Below are positions 8,030 to 16,528 of a stretch of 64,000 nucleotides of DNA, piece after piece. The position numbers and the translations under genes were made by a program. The stretch is from Sodaliphilus pleomorphus (lineage in GTDB: Bacteria > Bacteroidota > Bacteroidia > Bacteroidales > Muribaculaceae), in NCBI RefSeq assembly GCF_009676955.1, contig NZ_CP045696.1, positions 3,057,001 through 3,121,000 of the forward strand. Reading direction: 5' to 3'. Positions within the stretch are counted from its first letter, which is position 1; every line of letters begins with the position of its first letter. The notes beneath the pieces are model-generated. The model did not search any database and was not told the origin of the DNA. It saw only the letters and a list, made by a program, of their open reading frames with translations.

Positions 8030-9979
8030 ATGAGCTATTTGAAATTTGACAAGAACCTGATGATTAATCTGGAGCAATCGCTTCACAAGGAGATATTGCG
8101 CACTAATCAATCGGGTGCTTATCATTGTACGACTATTGTGGGCTGCAACACGCGCAAGCAGCACGGGCTGTTGGTCATCCCAGTGCCCGAGCTTGACGAC
8201 GACAACCATGTGCTGCTGTCGTCACTCGACGAGACCGTGATACAGCACGGTGCCCCCTTCAACCTGGGCATCCACAAGTACAATGGTAATGTGTTCAGCC
8301 CTAATGGACACAAGTATATACGTGAGTATGATTGTGAGCGTGTGCCCACCCACACCTTCCGCGTGGGCGGTGTGATACTGAAACGAGAGAAGATCTTCAT
8401 CACCAACGAAAACCGCATCTTGATACGTTACACGCTGGTCGAGGCTCACTCCAAGACTACCTTGCAATTCCGCCCGTTTCTTGCTTTCCGCAACGCCAAC
8501 GACCTGTGTGTAGAAAACAGTGTGGCCAGTCGTGAATACCAAGAAACGACCAACGGCATTTCTACGTGCATGTATGCGGGGTATCCCACCCTCTACATGC
8601 AGTTCAATCACAAGCCGCGTTTTGTCTTCGATCCGCATTGGTACAATGGCATTCAGTATATCAAGGACCAGGAGCGTGGCATCCCCTACACCGAGGATCT
8701 TTATGTGCCCGGGTATTTTGAAATCGACATCAAGAAGGGTGAGCCCATTGTGTTCTCGGCAGGTACCAGCGAGGTCAACACGCGTGCCCTCACCAAGATG
8801 TATGAAGACGAAATCAAGAGCCGAACGCCTCGCACGAGTTTTTATAATTGCTTGAAAAACAGTGCTAAGCAATTTTATATTTCTACCAAGCACGGCCATT
8901 ACATCATTGCTGGTTACCCATGGTTCAAGATCAGGGCCCGCGACCAGTTTATCGCCTTGCCAGGCTGCACGCTCAGTGTGCATCACCGCCCCGACTTCGA
9001 GGCTATCATGGACACTGCTGCCCTGGCATTCGACAAGTGGATGAAGACGCTTGAGCCCGACAAGCACTTGCAGGGCATCGATTTGCCCGATGTGCCGCTC
9101 TGGGCCATTTGGGACGTGCAACGCTACTCCCACGACCAGTCCAACGAGATTGCCCGCAATCGCTATGGAAACATGTGCAAGAGCCTGATCAACTTCATAA
9201 TCGACGGCAAGCACCCCAATCTGCGCGTAGACGACAACGGCCTCGTGTGGACCGATGGCACCAAGAAACCCATGTCGTGGATGGATGCTGCCAACCCCGA
9301 CGGCACGCCCATGATACCGCGCACTGGTTATTTGGTAGAGTTTAATGCGTTGTGGTACAATGCTCTCATGTTCCTTCAGGAAATATACGACGGCGTCGCC
9401 GAGGAGCAGACCAACGTCGCTCGATGGAAAGCAATCTCGCTCAAAGCCAAGACAGCCTTTGTCGACACCTTCCTCAACGACTATGGCTACCTCTATGACT
9501 ATGTGAACGGTACCTACACCGACTTGAGCGTGCGTCCCAACATGGTGATTGCTGTGGGCATCGATTACTCTCCTCTCGACCGCCGGCAGCGCAAGGTCGC
9601 TCTCGATGTCATCACTCGTGAGCTGCTCACTCCCAAGGGACTGCGCACCTTGAGCCCGAAAAGCTTTGGCTACAATCCCTGGTATGTGGGCAATCCAGAG
9701 CAGCGTGAGCGTGCCTATTTCACAGGCTCGGCCAGACCCTGGCTCATGGGCTTTTACAGTTACGCCTACGTCAAGGTGTTCGGCATGGGAGGAATCTCCT
9801 TTATCGAGCGCATGATGATAGGTTTTGAAGACGAGATGAAGGAGGGCGGCATTGGCACGCTGTCGGAGCTCTACGACGGCAACCCACCGTTTACTGGTCG
9901 TGGAGCCATCAGCTATGCTGCCAACGTGGGCCACATATGCTGGGTGCTGCGACTGCTCAAGAACCTCGATGTTGTTTAA
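8030..9979 (+). CDS. Glycogen debranching enzyme (amylo-alpha-1,6-glucosidase)
   Basis: The 649-residue protein fits the GDE-type debranching enzymes (GH133) typical of Bacteroidetes and archaea. The N-terminal beta domain (residues about 20-260) contains NTRKQHGLLV and the segment around RVGGVILKRE. The C-terminal (alpha/alpha)6 domain contains RARDQFIALPG near 300, DNGLVWTDG near 403 and RPNMVIAVG near 505. It removes alpha-1,6 branches of glycogen in the cytoplasm. It is the first gene of a three-gene operon with a glycogen-synthase-like glycosyltransferase 23 bases downstream and a GH57 protein. Confidence 0.9.
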   Translation: MSYLKFDKNLMINLEQSLHKEILRTNQSGAYHCTTIVGCNTRKQHGLLVIPVPELDDDNHVLLSSLDETVIQHGAPFNLGIHKYNGNVFSPNGHKYIREYDCERVPTHTFRVGGVILKREKIFITNENRILIRYTLVEAHSKTTLQFRPFLAFRNANDLCVENSVASREYQETTNGISTCMYAGYPTLYMQFNHKPRFVFDPHWYNGIQYIKDQERGIPYTEDLYVPGYFEIDIKKGEPIVFSAGTSEVNTRALTKMYEDEIKSRTPRTSFYNCLKNSAKQFYISTKHGHYIIAGYPWFKIRARDQFIALPGCTLSVHHRPDFEAIMDTAALAFDKWMKTLEPDKHLQGIDLPDVPLWAIWDVQRYSHDQSNEIARNRYGNMCKSLINFIIDGKHPNLRVDDNGLVWTDGTKKPMSWMDAANPDGTPMIPRTGYLVEFNALWYNALMFLQEIYDGVAEEQTNVARWKAISLKAKTAFVDTFLNDYGYLYDYVNGTYTDLSVRPNMVIAVGIDYSPLDRRQRKVALDVITRELLTPKGLRTLSPKSFGYNPWYVGNPEQRERAYFTGSARPWLMGFYSYAYVKVFGMGGISFIERMMIGFEDEMKEGGIGTLSELYDGNPPFTGRGAISYAANVGHICWVLRLLKNLDVV

Positions 9980-10002
9980 TGTACATAAATTTTTACTAAT
10001 AT

Positions 10003-11262
10003 ATGAAAGCTTTAATGTTTGGCTGGGAGTTTCCCCCTCACATTCTCGGCGGCTTGGGCACCGCAAGCTATGGGATAACCAAGGGCATCGCCCAAAACGG
10101 CGACATGGACATCACCTTTGTCATTCCCAAGCCGTGGGGCGATGAGCCCAAGGAATATGCCAAAATCATAGGAGCCAATTGCACTCCAGTGGCATGGCGC
10201 GACGTGAACTGGGACTATGTGCAAGGGCGCATAGGCAACGTGATGGATCCTCAGCTCTACTACGACTTGCGCGATCACATTTACAGCGATTTCAACTACA
10301 TGAATACCAACGACCTGGGCTGCATTGAGTTCAGTGGCCGATATCCCGACAACTTGCTTGAGGAAATCAACAACTACTCGATTGTGGCCGGGGTGATTGC
10401 CCGCACCATCCCGTGCGATATCATTCATGCGCACGACTGGCTCACCTATCCTGCCGGCATCCATGCCAAGCAGGTCACGGGCAAGCCGCTTGTGATACAT
10501 GTGCATGCCACCGATTTCGACCGCAGTCGCGGCCATGTCAATCCCACCGTGTTCAACATTGAGCGCGACGGCATGATACATGCCGATCACATCATCACGG
10601 TGAGCAACTTGACCCGCCGCACCGTGATCGAGCACTATGGCATTCCCCCCGAAAAAGTGACCACCGTGCACAATGCCGTTGAGCCGCTCAGTCAGGAGTA
10701 CTTAGAGATCAAACCACCGCACAAGCACGACAAGGTTGTTACGTTCTTGGGACGTATCACGATGCAGAAGGGGCCCGAGTATTTTGTCGAGGCTGCTGCA
10801 CAGGTGCTGCACAAGATGCACAACGTGCAATTTGTGATGGCTGGCAGTGGCGACATGATGGAGAAAATGATCAACCTTGCCGCAAAGCGCGACATAGCCG
10901 ACCGCTTCCATTTCACCGGTTTCCTGAAGGGCAAGCAGGTCTACGAGATGCTTGCAGCCAGCGATGTCTATATCATGCCCTCGGTGAGCGAGCCTTTTGG
11001 CATTTCTCCTCTCGAGGCCATGCAGATGGGTGTGCCCAGCATTATCTCTAAGCAAAGCGGCTGTGCCGAGATACTCGACAATGTGATTAAGGTCGACTAC
11101 TGGGACACCAATGCCATAGCCGATGCAGTCTACTCGATACTTATGTACCCGGCCATGTACAAGCAATTGCGCGACCACGGCCGCGACGAGGTGGGCCGCA
11201 TCGTGTGGAAAAAGGCTGGCGCCAAGATTATCGACATCTACAAGCGTCTTGTCAACCAATAA
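10003..11262 (+). CDS. GT4-type glycogen synthase-like glycosyltransferase
   Basis: The 419-residue protein has the two Rossmann domains of a GT-B enzyme. The N-terminus carries MFGWEFPPHILGGLG, the glycine-rich acceptor loop found in glycogen synthase-like enzymes, and HAHDWLT near residue 143. The C-terminal nucleotide-sugar domain has FLGRITMQKGPEYF near 247 and the E-x7-E motif EPFGISPLE near 328. Family and position between a debranching enzyme and a GH57 protein indicate alpha-1,4-glucan synthesis from UDP- or ADP-glucose. The donor is not determined by the sequence. Confidence 0.85.
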   Translation: MKALMFGWEFPPHILGGLGTASYGITKGIAQNGDMDITFVIPKPWGDEPKEYAKIIGANCTPVAWRDVNWDYVQGRIGNVMDPQLYYDLRDHIYSDFNYMNTNDLGCIEFSGRYPDNLLEEINNYSIVAGVIARTIPCDIIHAHDWLTYPAGIHAKQVTGKPLVIHVHATDFDRSRGHVNPTVFNIERDGMIHADHIITVSNLTRRTVIEHYGIPPEKVTTVHNAVEPLSQEYLEIKPPHKHDKVVTFLGRITMQKGPEYFVEAAAQVLHKMHNVQFVMAGSGDMMEKMINLAAKRDIADRFHFTGFLKGKQVYEMLAASDVYIMPSVSEPFGISPLEAMQMGVPSIISKQSGCAEILDNVIKVDYWDTNAIADAVYSILMYPAMYKQLRDHGRDEVGRIVWKKAGAKIIDIYKRLVNQ

Positions 11263-11305
11263 AACGCGTAACTCTATTCATCACTTTTAAATACTTTACA
11301 CAACA

Positions 11306-12739
11306 ATGAAGGCGATTTGTTTTTATTTCCAGATACATCAGCCATTCCGCTTGAAGACCTACAGGTTCTTTGATATCGGCAATGACCATTACTATTACGA
11401 CGATTTTTCCAACGACGACATCATCACCCGCATTGCGCAGCGCTCCTATTTGCCTGCCAATGAGATGTTGCTCAACATGATAAAGGAAAACGGCAAGAAC
11501 TTCAAGGTGGCATTTTCAATAAGTGGCACCGCCCTTGAGCAGCTCGAGCAGTATGTGCCCGAGTTTATCGACTCGATGAAGGAGCTTGTCGATACTGGTT
11601 GCGTTGAATTCTTGAGCGAGACCTATGCCCACTCTCTTGCCTCGCTTGAGGACCAGGACGAGTTTGTGCAGCAAGTCAAAGACCACGACAACAAGATCTA
11701 TCAGCTGTTTGGCCAGCACCCCAAGGTGTTCCGCAACACCGAGCTCATCTATGACGACGACATCTCGGCAGTTGTTGCCTCTATGGGTTTCAATGGTGTC
11801 ATCACCGATGGTGCCAAGCACATCCTTGGTTGGAAGTCGCCCAACTACATCTACAATTCTCCCGTGGTGCCCAAGTTGAAACTGCTGCTCAAAAACTCCA
11901 AGTTGAGCGATGACATTGCTTTCCGCTTCAGCAATTCTGAGTGGGCCAGCTATCCCTTGACTGCCGACAAGTATATCAACTGGATTGCCGAGCTCCCCGA
12001 AGAGGAGCAAATCGTGAACTTGTTTATGAACTACGAGACCTTCGGCGAGCTGCAACCGCGCGAGAGCGGTATCTTCGAGTTTATGAAGGCTCTGCCGCGT
12101 TTTGCCGCCCAAAAGGGTATACAATTCTGGACGCCGAGCGAGGTTGTGGCCAAGATGAAGCCCGTCGACCAACTCTCGGTGATGCACCCCATCAGCTGGG
12201 CCGACGAGGAACGCGACACGAGCGCCTGGCTGGGCAACACACTACAGCAAGAGGCTGTGCACAAGTTGTACTCCATAGGCGAGCGCGTGCGCTTGTGCCG
12301 TGACCGCCGCATCAAGCAGGATTGGTATTACCTGCAAGCCAGCGACCACTTCTTCTACATGAGCACAAAGCACAGCCAGGACGGGTCGGTTCACTCTCAC
12401 TACAGCCCCTACGACTCGCCCTACATGGCCTTTACCAACTACATGAATGTGCTGAGCGACTTCATCATTCGTGTCGAGGAACAGTATCCCGAGACTATCG
12501 ATAATGAAGAGCTCAACTCGCTGTTGCTCACAATTCGCAACCAGGAGACCGAAATCAGCGAGCTCAAGCACGAGGTGGAGATGATGCGCAACAACATCGT
12601 CAAGGACACCACTGGCGACTTTCCTGTAACTGGCAGCGAAGAGCCGGCAAAGTCAACTGTGAAGGCTGCAGCTCCTGCCAGGCCGCGTGCCAAGGCAAAG
12701 AAAGCGACAGCAAGGACGACAGCGACAAAAAAGAAATAA
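11306..12739 (+). CDS. GH57 alpha-amylase-family protein with Asn at the expected catalytic Asp
   Basis: The 477-residue cytoplasmic protein shows GH57 motifs: FQIHQPFRL near residue 8, SGTALEQLE near 73, FRNTELIY with the nucleophile Glu146, and FMNYETFGE. In GH57 alpha-amylases the last motif normally carries the catalytic Asp; here residue 242 is Asn (AAC at 12029-12031). The C-terminal part has a short coiled-coil-like segment (about 400-430) and a basic Ala/Lys/Arg/Thr tail of about 30 residues. As the last gene of the glycogen operon it could be an inactive or altered alpha-glucan-binding member of the family. Confidence 0.85.
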   Translation: MKAICFYFQIHQPFRLKTYRFFDIGNDHYYYDDFSNDDIITRIAQRSYLPANEMLLNMIKENGKNFKVAFSISGTALEQLEQYVPEFIDSMKELVDTGCVEFLSETYAHSLASLEDQDEFVQQVKDHDNKIYQLFGQHPKVFRNTELIYDDDISAVVASMGFNGVITDGAKHILGWKSPNYIYNSPVVPKLKLLLKNSKLSDDIAFRFSNSEWASYPLTADKYINWIAELPEEEQIVNLFMNYETFGELQPRESGIFEFMKALPRFAAQKGIQFWTPSEVVAKMKPVDQLSVMHPISWADEERDTSAWLGNTLQQEAVHKLYSIGERVRLCRDRRIKQDWYYLQASDHFFYMSTKHSQDGSVHSHYSPYDSPYMAFTNYMNVLSDFIIRVEEQYPETIDNEELNSLLLTIRNQETEISELKHEVEMMRNNIVKDTTGDFPVTGSEEPAKSTVKAAAPARPRAKAKKATARTTATKKK

Positions 12740-12767
12740 ATACACATTATCTCATTAAAGCAACTTC

Positions 12768-12808
12768 AAGGGGAACCTGGCATCCATGTGCGGTGCCGGG
12801 TTCCCCTT
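12768..12808 (+). terminator. Hairpin after the glycogen operon
   Basis: A 15-bp stem joins 12768-12782 and 12794-12808 with a single U-G pair and an 11-base loop. There is no long T tract, so it may act as a weak terminator or an RNA 3'-end stabiliser, between the operon and convergent patB. Confidence 0.55.
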
Positions 12809-12858
12809 ACCATGTGTTGTTCCACTCTGCCCTGTATCGACGTGGTGTTGCTGTGCTC

Positions 12859-14037
12859 TCACGTGTTTTGCACATGGCGATTGATGACATGGGCCATGCG
12901 CTTTAGCCCCTCAAGCATGCGTGCCCGTGGGCATGCAATGTTGATGCGCATGTACCCCTCGCCTTGCGCCTTGCCGTAGATGGTGCCGCTGTTGACCATC
13001 ACTTTTCCCTCGGTGAGCAACAGGTGTGTCAGCTGGTCGCTGCTCAGGCCTGTTGACTTGATATCGACCCACACCAGGTAGGTTGCCTCGAGCTTGGTCA
13101 CTTGGCAAAATGGAAGGTGTTGTGCAAAGTATTGCTTGAGCACATTGTAGTTTTCCCACAAGTACTGCCTCAACTCTTCGAGCCAGTCGGCTCCTTGGTT
13201 GTAGGCGGCGATGAGTGCTTCTACACCGAAAGGATTCACATCGCACACCTCGTTGTCGTTGATGGCACGGTCTATTTTCTTGCGCCAATCTGGATGGTTG
13301 GTCACTATGTTGGCAATCTGCAGCCCGGCGGTGTTGAAGGCCTTGCTGGGCGAGACGCAAGTGATGCATCGGTCTTGCAACTCGGGCGATATCGAGGCAA
13401 AGGGCATATAGTCGTAACCGGGCATCGTGAGCTCGCAATGTATCTCATCGCTCACCACAATCACGTGGTTTTGTGCACATATCTTGCCCACTTGCGACAA
13501 CTCCTCTTTGCTCCACACCCGTCCGGCAGGATTGTGTGGATTGCACAGCAAGAGCAGTTTCACCCTGGCGTCTTTTGTTTTCTCTTCGAGGTCGTCATAG
13601 TCCATCACATAGGTGTCGCCCGTGGCGATGAGTGCATTGTCGACAATCTCGCAGCCATTATTGACTATCGAGGAGAAGAAGCAGTTGTACACTGGCTGTT
13701 GCACTACCACCTTGTCGCCTGGGCTTGTGAAGGCCTTGATGATTGCCGAGATAGCTGGCACCACACCGCTGGTGTAGAGTATCCAGTCGCGCTCGATGGC
13801 CCAGTGGTGCCGGGTGCCGAACCAGTCGATGGTGGCTTGGTAGTAGGCCTCGGGCACAGTCACATATCCGTATATGCCATGTTGTGCGCGGCGTGTCACT
13901 GCTTGAACCACAGCGGGAGCAGTGCAAAAGTCCATGTCGGCCACCCACATCGGTATCACGCCGTCCTCCTCAGGGGTATCCCACTTGTAGGAATTAGTAC
14001 CTCGGCGGTCGATGATTTTATCAAAGTCGTACTTCAT
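12859..14037 (-). CDS. patB: PatB/MalY-type pyridoxal phosphate C-S lyase (aminotransferase class I/II)
   Basis: The 392-residue fold-type I PLP enzyme starts MKYDFDKIIDRRGTNSYKW and has IPMWVADMDF, the signature opening of PatB/MalY cystathionine beta-lyases. The PLP lysine lies in CVSPSKAFN near residue 232; NPHNPAGRVW (about 166-175) and VSDEIHCEL (about 197-205) provide the other PLP contacts. The likely reaction is cleavage of cystathionine or cysteine to pyruvate, ammonia and a thiol. The start codon overlaps the stop of the DUF3737 gene by 4 bases, so translation is probably coupled. Confidence 0.88.
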   Translation of the reverse strand: MKYDFDKIIDRRGTNSYKWDTPEEDGVIPMWVADMDFCTAPAVVQAVTRRAQHGIYGYVTVPEAYYQATIDWFGTRHHWAIERDWILYTSGVVPAISAIIKAFTSPGDKVVVQQPVYNCFFSSIVNNGCEIVDNALIATGDTYVMDYDDLEEKTKDARVKLLLLCNPHNPAGRVWSKEELSQVGKICAQNHVIVVSDEIHCELTMPGYDYMPFASISPELQDRCITCVSPSKAFNTAGLQIANIVTNHPDWRKKIDRAINDNEVCDVNPFGVEALIAAYNQGADWLEELRQYLWENYNVLKQYFAQHLPFCQVTKLEATYLVWVDIKSTGLSSDQLTHLLLTEGKVMVNSGTIYGKAQGEGYMRINIACPRARMLEGLKRMAHVINRHVQNT

Positions 14038-14879
14038 CGGCGTGTCTCAATGATGCAATTGGCTGGTTGCTTGATGTACTGGTCGATTGTGATGCGGCCT
14101 ATGCTGTCGGCCACAATGTGACCGCTTGTTGGGTTCTTGATTTCGGTGATTGCACCTTTGATTGTGGCCTCTACTGTCGATTCCTCAAAGGCTCGGTCGC
14201 AGCTGGCGTCGAAGGTACAATCCTCCAGCACAAGATTCTCGGCATAGCACAGTGGTTGCTCTCCGCTGATGTGGCAACGCACAAGCTTCAAGTTGCGAGA
14301 GTGCCACCCCAGGTATTCGCCGTTGAGCTCCGAGTCGTATATTGTCACATTGTCGGTCTCCCAAAATGAATCTTTGGTTGTGATTTTGGCATGGCGTATT
14401 TCGGCATTTTTTACATACTGAAACACGTACTTGCTGTCACTCACAAGCCCGTCGACTTTCACATTGCTGCAGAACATGAATGGGTAGGTGCCGCCATGTG
14501 GCGTGAGGTTGTTGATTTTCAAGTCGTTGACTCGCCAAAATGTCTCGTCGGCATCATTGATGGTCACATTGCGCAGTTCCACGCGGTTCATCTCGCGGAA
14601 CAGCTTGGGCGCGTCGATTATGGTGTCGGTCATGAGCATGTCGTCGCTGTACCATATCGCCGAACGCGAACCTGGCTCAAAGTGGCAATGTGTTATCACC
14701 GACCCATACACATGCCAAAAGGGATATTTCCCGATGAATGTGCAATCGTGTGCCTCGATGTTGTGGCACAGCTTGATGCCCGATTCACCCTCATCGATGG
14801 TCACATTGTAGAGCTTGGTCTCACGCAGGCCAAATAGCGGTCGCTCGCCTGCAAAGGTTTTATCTTTTATTATTTGCAT
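14034..14879 (-). CDS. DUF3737 family right-handed beta-helix-like protein
   Basis: The 281-residue protein consists of repeated short strands with the pattern of a pentapeptide-like or right-handed beta-helix protein: NVTIDEG, DCTFIGKYPFWH, HCHFEPGSRSAIWY, NVTINDADETFW and similar. This matches the DUF3737 family, which has no assigned activity. The start is placed at MQIIKD and not at the Met 13 codons upstream, because a -7 element (TACATTTG, 14916-14923) overlaps the longer reading. It overlaps patB by 4 bases; the pair is probably one transcript. Confidence 0.8.
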   Translation of the reverse strand: MQIIKDKTFAGERPLFGLRETKLYNVTIDEGESGIKLCHNIEAHDCTFIGKYPFWHVYGSVITHCHFEPGSRSAIWYSDDMLMTDTIIDAPKLFREMNRVELRNVTINDADETFWRVNDLKINNLTPHGGTYPFMFCSNVKVDGLVSDSKYVFQYVKNAEIRHAKITTKDSFWETDNVTIYDSELNGEYLGWHSRNLKLVRCHISGEQPLCYAENLVLEDCTFDASCDRAFEESTVEATIKGAITEIKNPTSGHIVADSIGRITIDQYIKQPANCIIETRR

Positions 14880-14915
14880 GATTGCTATGAAATTTATTGA
14901 TGTCGTTTTATGTTG

Positions 14916-14923
14916 CAAATGTA
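14916..14923 (-). promoter_or_regulatory. -7 element for the DUF3737-patB pair
   Basis: TACATTTG on the minus strand, 36 bases before the chosen start. No TTG is seen at 19-21 bases, so confidence is modest. Confidence 0.4.
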
Positions 14924-14975
14924 TCTGTTTTACGCCTTAACCTGATAACACAAATTCCTGCAAAACATACCTGTT

Positions 14976-16406
14976 TCACGCTTTGTGTTTTATTTTTATC
15001 CACCGGTCCGATTTCAGACGCCACAAGTAGATGCTGCCGCGGAAGATGAGTTCGATGCACATGGCTGTCCACACTCCCGTGAGCCCCATGTGGTAGTGCA
15101 GAACAAACAGGGCCGACAAGGTAATGCGCACGCCCCACATGCTCACAACATTCATCGCGCAGGGAATGAGGGTGTCACCTGCACCCACAAAGATACCGTA
15201 ACTCACAATTGCTGCTGCAAACATGGGTTCGGCCCATGCCTCGATGCGCAAGGCAGCAGTGCCTTGCTCGATAATGCCTGGAACAGGCGACATGATGCTC
15301 ATCATTACTGGCGCCCCTATCCACATGAGCACACCCATGAGCCCCATCACAGTCATGCCCATGACTACAGTGATGTTGGCAAATCGCCGAGTCAAGTCGC
15401 GCCGGGCCGCTCCTATGCTTTGTCCCACCAGCGTGGTTGCAGCATCGGCTATACCATAGCCTGGCATGTAGCACAGGCTCTCGGCTGTGATGGCAAATGT
15501 GTTGGCAGCCAGCGCGATGCTTCCAAGTGGCGCTACTATTGCCGTGATGGTGATCTGGGCGCTGCACATCACAATGTGTTGCAGCCCCATGGGCAAACTA
15601 ATTTTAAATGCCTTTCTCAAGCACTGCCCTCGTGGCTTGAAACTGCCATGCTCATGGTTGAGGCGCAGCTCTTTCGACTTAAAGCACATGTAGTATACCA
15701 TGGCAAAGCAGGTTATCATTTCGGCCAGAAAAGTGCCCAGGGCAGCGCCGGTCACGCCCAGGTTGGCCCCTGGCAGGGTAAAGTCGATGCCCATGACTTG
15801 CAGGTTGTGAGCAGGGAAAATCAAGAAAAAATTGAAAATCACGTCGAGCACGCCCATCATCACGTTGAGCATGCTGGGCACCTTGATGTTGCCGCTGCTC
15901 CTGAGCATTCCGCTTGCCAGGAAGTCGAGTGTGAGAAATGGTATCGCCAGCGAGAATATGAGAAAATAGGTCGAGGCTTTGCCTGTAATGTGGTCATTGC
16001 CTTTCAGCCAGGTAGGCAAAAACGGGCTTATCAAGCATCCTGCCAGCCCCACTGCCAGTCCAAAGATGAGTATCGTGATCATCGACTGCCTCAGTACCGA
16101 GCGTGCTTCGGCAGGCCGACCTGCTCCAATGAGGTGGGCCACTTGTACCGAGAATCCGGTGGTCGCAGCATTGCACACCCCGGCAAAGAGCCATATAGTG
16201 GTCGACACCAGTCCTATCGAAGCCGAGTCGTCGGCTCCCAGCCGTCCCACCATCGAGGCGTCGATATATTGCATGAGTATCGACGTCAATTGGGCCAGTA
16301 TTGCCGGTATCGAGAGCAGGGCAGTGAGCCGCAACTCCTGCTTCAACGTCATGGCTTTGCCATCGCGTATCATTGCCAGTAATGCGTCTTTCCCGAGTGT
16401 TGCCAT
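14976..16406 (-). CDS. MATE family efflux transporter
   Basis: The 476-residue inner membrane protein has about 12 hydrophobic helices in two related halves. After a cytoplasmic N-terminus (MATLGKDALLAMIRDGKAM), helix 1 includes the family's QLTSILMQYIDASMVGRLG, followed by FSVQVAHLIGAGRPAEARSV, which is the MATE signature loop; the second half repeats the pattern at DAATTLVGQSIGAAR. It exports drugs or metabolites using Na+ or H+ gradients. Substrate is unknown. The promoter overlaps the terminator of the upstream ompA-like gene. Confidence 0.92.
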   Translation of the reverse strand: MATLGKDALLAMIRDGKAMTLKQELRLTALLSIPAILAQLTSILMQYIDASMVGRLGADDSASIGLVSTTIWLFAGVCNAATTGFSVQVAHLIGAGRPAEARSVLRQSMITILIFGLAVGLAGCLISPFLPTWLKGNDHITGKASTYFLIFSLAIPFLTLDFLASGMLRSSGNIKVPSMLNVMMGVLDVIFNFFLIFPAHNLQVMGIDFTLPGANLGVTGAALGTFLAEMITCFAMVYYMCFKSKELRLNHEHGSFKPRGQCLRKAFKISLPMGLQHIVMCSAQITITAIVAPLGSIALAANTFAITAESLCYMPGYGIADAATTLVGQSIGAARRDLTRRFANITVVMGMTVMGLMGVLMWIGAPVMMSIMSPVPGIIEQGTAALRIEAWAEPMFAAAIVSYGIFVGAGDTLIPCAMNVVSMWGVRITLSALFVLHYHMGLTGVWTAMCIELIFRGSIYLWRLKSDRWIKIKHKA

Positions 16407-16459
16407 GCGTTTCTGCTCCTTTTTTTGTGATTATTTGATTGTGATTGTTTATGGGCTTG

Positions 16460-16490
16460 CAAAGGTAAAAAAAAGCCCCGCTTTGTGCAA
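16460..16490 (-). promoter_or_regulatory. MATE promoter overlapping the upstream terminator
   Basis: On the minus strand TTG (16488-16490), 20 bases, then TACCTTTG (16460-16467). The TTG lies in the loop and 3' arm of the OmpA terminator hairpin, and the -7 element begins at the end of its T tract. Confidence 0.6.
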
Positions 16491-16500
16491 GCGGGACTTT
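16467..16500 (-). terminator. Intrinsic terminator of the OmpA-family gene
   Basis: Minus-strand stem of 11 bp (16489-16499 with 16473-16483, one G-U pair), 5-base loop, then eight T. It sits 29 bases after the stop codon. Confidence 0.9.
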
Positions 16501-16528
16501 GATAAGTTGCTAGTATTTTCTGTTAGAA

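Noticed and set aside
8222..10066. Antisense frame of 614 residues across the debranching enzyme gene
   Set aside because: The plus-strand protein has family motifs throughout; the minus-strand frame is a codon-bias shadow.
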